Positions 62,466 through 64,000 of a stretch of 64,000 bases of DNA are shown one piece after another. The stretch lies in assembly GCF_025947145.1 (NCBI RefSeq), contig NZ_CP109999.1, positions 1,054,001 to 1,118,000 of the forward strand, given 5' to 3'. The stretch comes from Flavobacterium sp. N1994 (GTDB lineage: Bacteria; Bacteroidota; Bacteroidia; Flavobacteriales; Flavobacteriaceae). A model generated the notes under the pieces. That model was not told the DNA's origin and did no database searches. It worked only from the letters and a program-made list of their open reading frames with translations. The number at the start of each line of letters is the position of its first letter. The stretch's first letter is position 1. A program made the position numbers and the translations under genes.

Positions 62466-62603
62466 ACTTTTTATCCTTAAGTATTGACGTTAGTTTTTTG
62501 GGGAAATCGAAAAACTATACTAGTTAACTAAAGAAAAATAGAGTACCATTTGTTTTGAATAGACAATAATCAATAGTTGTTTTACATATGATTTTCTTCG
62601 AGG

Positions 62604-62677
62604 CTAGTCCATACCTAGTCCATAGCTAGTCCATAGCTAGTCCATAGTTTTGCAATAATTTATGGACTAGCTATGGA
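62604..62677. repeat. Four 11-bp direct repeats plus inverted copy
   Basis: CTAGTCCATAC then three CTAGTCCATAG units run head-to-tail from 62604 to 62647. A perfect inverted copy of TCCATAGCTAGTCCATA follows at 62661-62677, giving a 17-bp stem (62630-62646 with 62661-62677) and a 14-base loop GTTTTGCAATAATT. Confidence 0.85.
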
Positions 62678-63013
62678 TTTGATATGCTTAAGCTTTGGAC
62701 TTGATAAGAAGATATTCCGTGTAAAGCCCCCAAGATAAATTAACTTTTTGCTTTAACTCTGCATTTCTAGTGCCTTGTACAAACCAAAAATTAGAAACAG
62801 AGAATATTTTAGTAAGCCTCCTATTCCGAAAGACTTTTGAATAAACAAATCATAAAATTTAACGCATTTTATCGATAAAAAAATAGTTTAAACTATTCGA
62901 TTTTACCTTTTGTCTACACTTTTTGTTCATTCGACTTATTCAAGAGGTGAAAATTAATAACCTATAGATATTTGCTTTATCAAAACCCTAAAGTCTAATA
63001 AATACTTAATGTC

Positions 63014-63301
63014 ATGATTCAAAAATTATCTAACCCTAAACTTACCCTAGAAAGCTTTAAACACTTTTACCTACTACTAATTCTAGTATTCGGGATTTCT
63101 GAAAGCACAAATGCTCAAATCACCTATACTTGGACAGGTTCCAGTAGTAGAGTATGGAATAATACGACCAACTGGAGTAAGACCAGCGGAACAAACTATC
63201 TAGGAACGTCGGCAACTGATATTGTTGTCGTCCCCACAGTAACTAATCAACCTAGACTTGGTGCGGTGCTCTCAGCTACTATACCCTCATTTACAATTTA
63301 A
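63014..63301 (+). CDS. Short secreted ORF, possibly a truncated T9SS surface protein
   Basis: 95 residues. A long basic N-terminus and signal peptide (ending ESTNAQ) are followed by ITYTWTGSSSRVWNNTTNWSK, the usual opening of large flavobacterial surface proteins. It stops at a TAA after IPSFTI, only 44 bp before the next gene. No sorting domain, so it is either a remnant of a larger gene or a very small secreted protein. No frameshift partner follows. Confidence 0.5.
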   Translation: MIQKLSNPKLTLESFKHFYLLLILVFGISESTNAQITYTWTGSSSRVWNNTTNWSKTSGTNYLGTSATDIVVVPTVTNQPRLGAVLSATIPSFTI

Positions 63302-63345
63302 AATCCCCACAGTCAAATATAACTTTTCAAACTAAATACAGTACA

Positions 63346-64000
63346 ATGACCACAACACACAATTTTTCGGCTATACCTAAAAATAGGATGCTTAGGATTT
63401 TATTTTTATTTCTTTTAGTTTTTAGTGCGCAAGGAATAAGTGCGCAGATTGCGTTAAGAGGAACGGCTACTACAGCCTCAGCAACTACCACATCAGTTAC
63501 CATTAATGTACCAACAGGTGTTGTTGCGGGCGATGTGATGATTGCAAACTTTGCAACTTATAAGAGCCCTCAATCAGCCGCTGCTGTCACTAATGCGAGT
63601 TGGACGGCTATAAGTTCTGGTGCGCTGGGAGGTAATAACAAGCTATTTGGCACCTTGTTGTACAGGGTAGCCACTGCTGCGGAGCCTGCATCCTATACAT
63701 TTTCTACAACGGCAGCAAATTCTTTTGTAGGTGCGATTGTTGCTTTTTCTGGAGTAAATACGGTAACCCCTTTTGATGTAACACCAACTAGTACATTTAC
63801 TACTTCAGGTAATACCGCCTCAACCTCATTGGCTTCAATTACGGCTGTTACAACAGTAACTTCCAATGCGGCCGTATTAATGTTTGGAATGTCAAGTGGA
63901 GGTACCACCACCACCAATGCCAACTTTGGTGCTTTTACCACCACTTCTCCGGCATCATTATCTAATAGTTTATATGACTTTGGCCCTGGTACAGGAACTT
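63346..64000 (+). CDS. Secreted beta-rich surface protein (3' truncated)
   Basis: Open from ATG 63346 to the window end, 218 codons so far. Signal peptide with long N-region (MTTTHNFSAIPKNRMLRILF ... ISAQ). The mature part is Thr/Ala/Ser-rich beta sheet: SVTINVPTGVVAGDVMIANF, NASWTAISSGALGGNNKL, LLYRVATAAEPASYTFSTT. This layout is seen at the start of large flavobacterial adhesins. Sorting domain and length cannot be judged. Confidence 0.7.
   Translation, partial: MTTTHNFSAIPKNRMLRILFLFLLVFSAQGISAQIALRGTATTASATTTSVTINVPTGVVAGDVMIANFATYKSPQSAAAVTNASWTAISSGALGGNNKLFGTLLYRVATAAEPASYTFSTTAANSFVGAIVAFSGVNTVTPFDVTPTSTFTTSGNTASTSLASITAVTTVTSNAAVLMFGMSSGGTTTTNANFGAFTTTSPASLSNSLYDFGPGTGT

Larger units (their letters stand above)
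62437..63013. other. Intergenic region with a repeat/hairpin element
   Basis: 577 bp without a convincing gene. It contains the operon promoter candidate near 62460, the repeat/hairpin at 62604-62677, and AT-rich DNA beyond it. Confidence 0.6.

Noticed and set aside
63256..63400. Frameshift joining the 95-residue ORF with the following gene
   Set aside because: The second gene has its own start and signal peptide, and the frame upstream of its ATG (from 63256) does not look like surface-protein sequence.

Overview
The window is chromosomal DNA of a flavobacterium, most likely Flavobacterium or a close relative in the Bacteroidetes. Support: strongly AT-rich DNA; promoters of the TAnnTTTG type instead of TATAAT; type IX secretion (T9SS) cargo with type A and type B C-terminal sorting domains; 2TM-domain proteins; a TonB receptor with a carboxypeptidase-regulatory-like N-terminus; and DUF5777, DUF4369, DUF2805 and M61 families. 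I see no rRNA, CRISPR array, transposase or integrase. One tRNA (Glu, TTC) is present. The first and last genes are cut by the window edges.

Layout. 1-3.4 kb: CCA-adding enzyme (5' cut), heme A synthase, a CDP-alcohol phosphotransferase and a CsbD protein. 3.5-10 kb (minus strand): a tightly packed set made of a TonB receptor, a secreted TPR protein, a 57-residue membrane protein, a LytS-type histidine kinase with a 2TM domain fused to its C-terminus, two free 2TM proteins, a DUF2306-like membrane protein and a LytTR response regulator. 10.5-16.8 kb: small secreted protein, PRiA4-like protein, nucleoid-associated protein, a POTRA/beta-barrel outer membrane protein, a small Cys/His protein and an ABC exporter pair. 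16.9-25 kb: two T9SS type B surface proteins, an esterase and a 42-bp tandem repeat. 25-34 kb: typA, a PAS kinase with a receiver protein, rpsT, tRNA-Glu, proS, a Gly/Tyr/Trp/Asn-rich lipoprotein and a FadL-like porin. 34-38.5 kb: rimO and a CHASE4 hybrid kinase followed by a beta-barrel protein.

38.7-46.3 kb: a TPR protein and ApbE (FMN transferase) converge on a five-gene minus-strand set (OB-fold membrane protein, DUF5777 barrel, c-type heme lipoprotein, YceI, DUF2271 with T9SS tag) that looks like an envelope redox or lipid-carrier module. Beyond it lie an XRE regulator and a cobalamin-binding radical SAM enzyme that has absorbed two interspersed repeats in frame. 46.7-55.8 kb: a large SprB-repeat T9SS type B protein, DUF4369 lipoprotein, M61 peptidase, DUF2805 protein, sterol-desaturase-family hydroxylase, AlkB-like dioxygenase and aquaporin.

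55.9-62.4 kb: a compact molybdenum-cofactor operon transcribed leftward in the order xdhC, moeA, tauE-like, moaD, moeB-rhodanese, moaE, moaC-moaB fusion, moaA. It covers precursor synthesis, dithiolene formation, metal insertion and maturation of a xanthine-dehydrogenase-type enzyme, but no molybdoenzyme lies in the window. 62.4-64 kb: an intergenic repeat/hairpin element, a stunted secreted ORF, and the start of another secreted beta-rich protein.

The best candidates for something new are the fused kinase/2TM/TonB signalling operon, the ApbE-DUF2271-YceI-cytochrome-OB-fold locus, the XRE-controlled radical SAM gene with a Cx4Cx2C cluster motif, and the repeat elements at 24.9 kb and 62.6 kb. 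No family assignment was checked against a database; all rest on motif reading.
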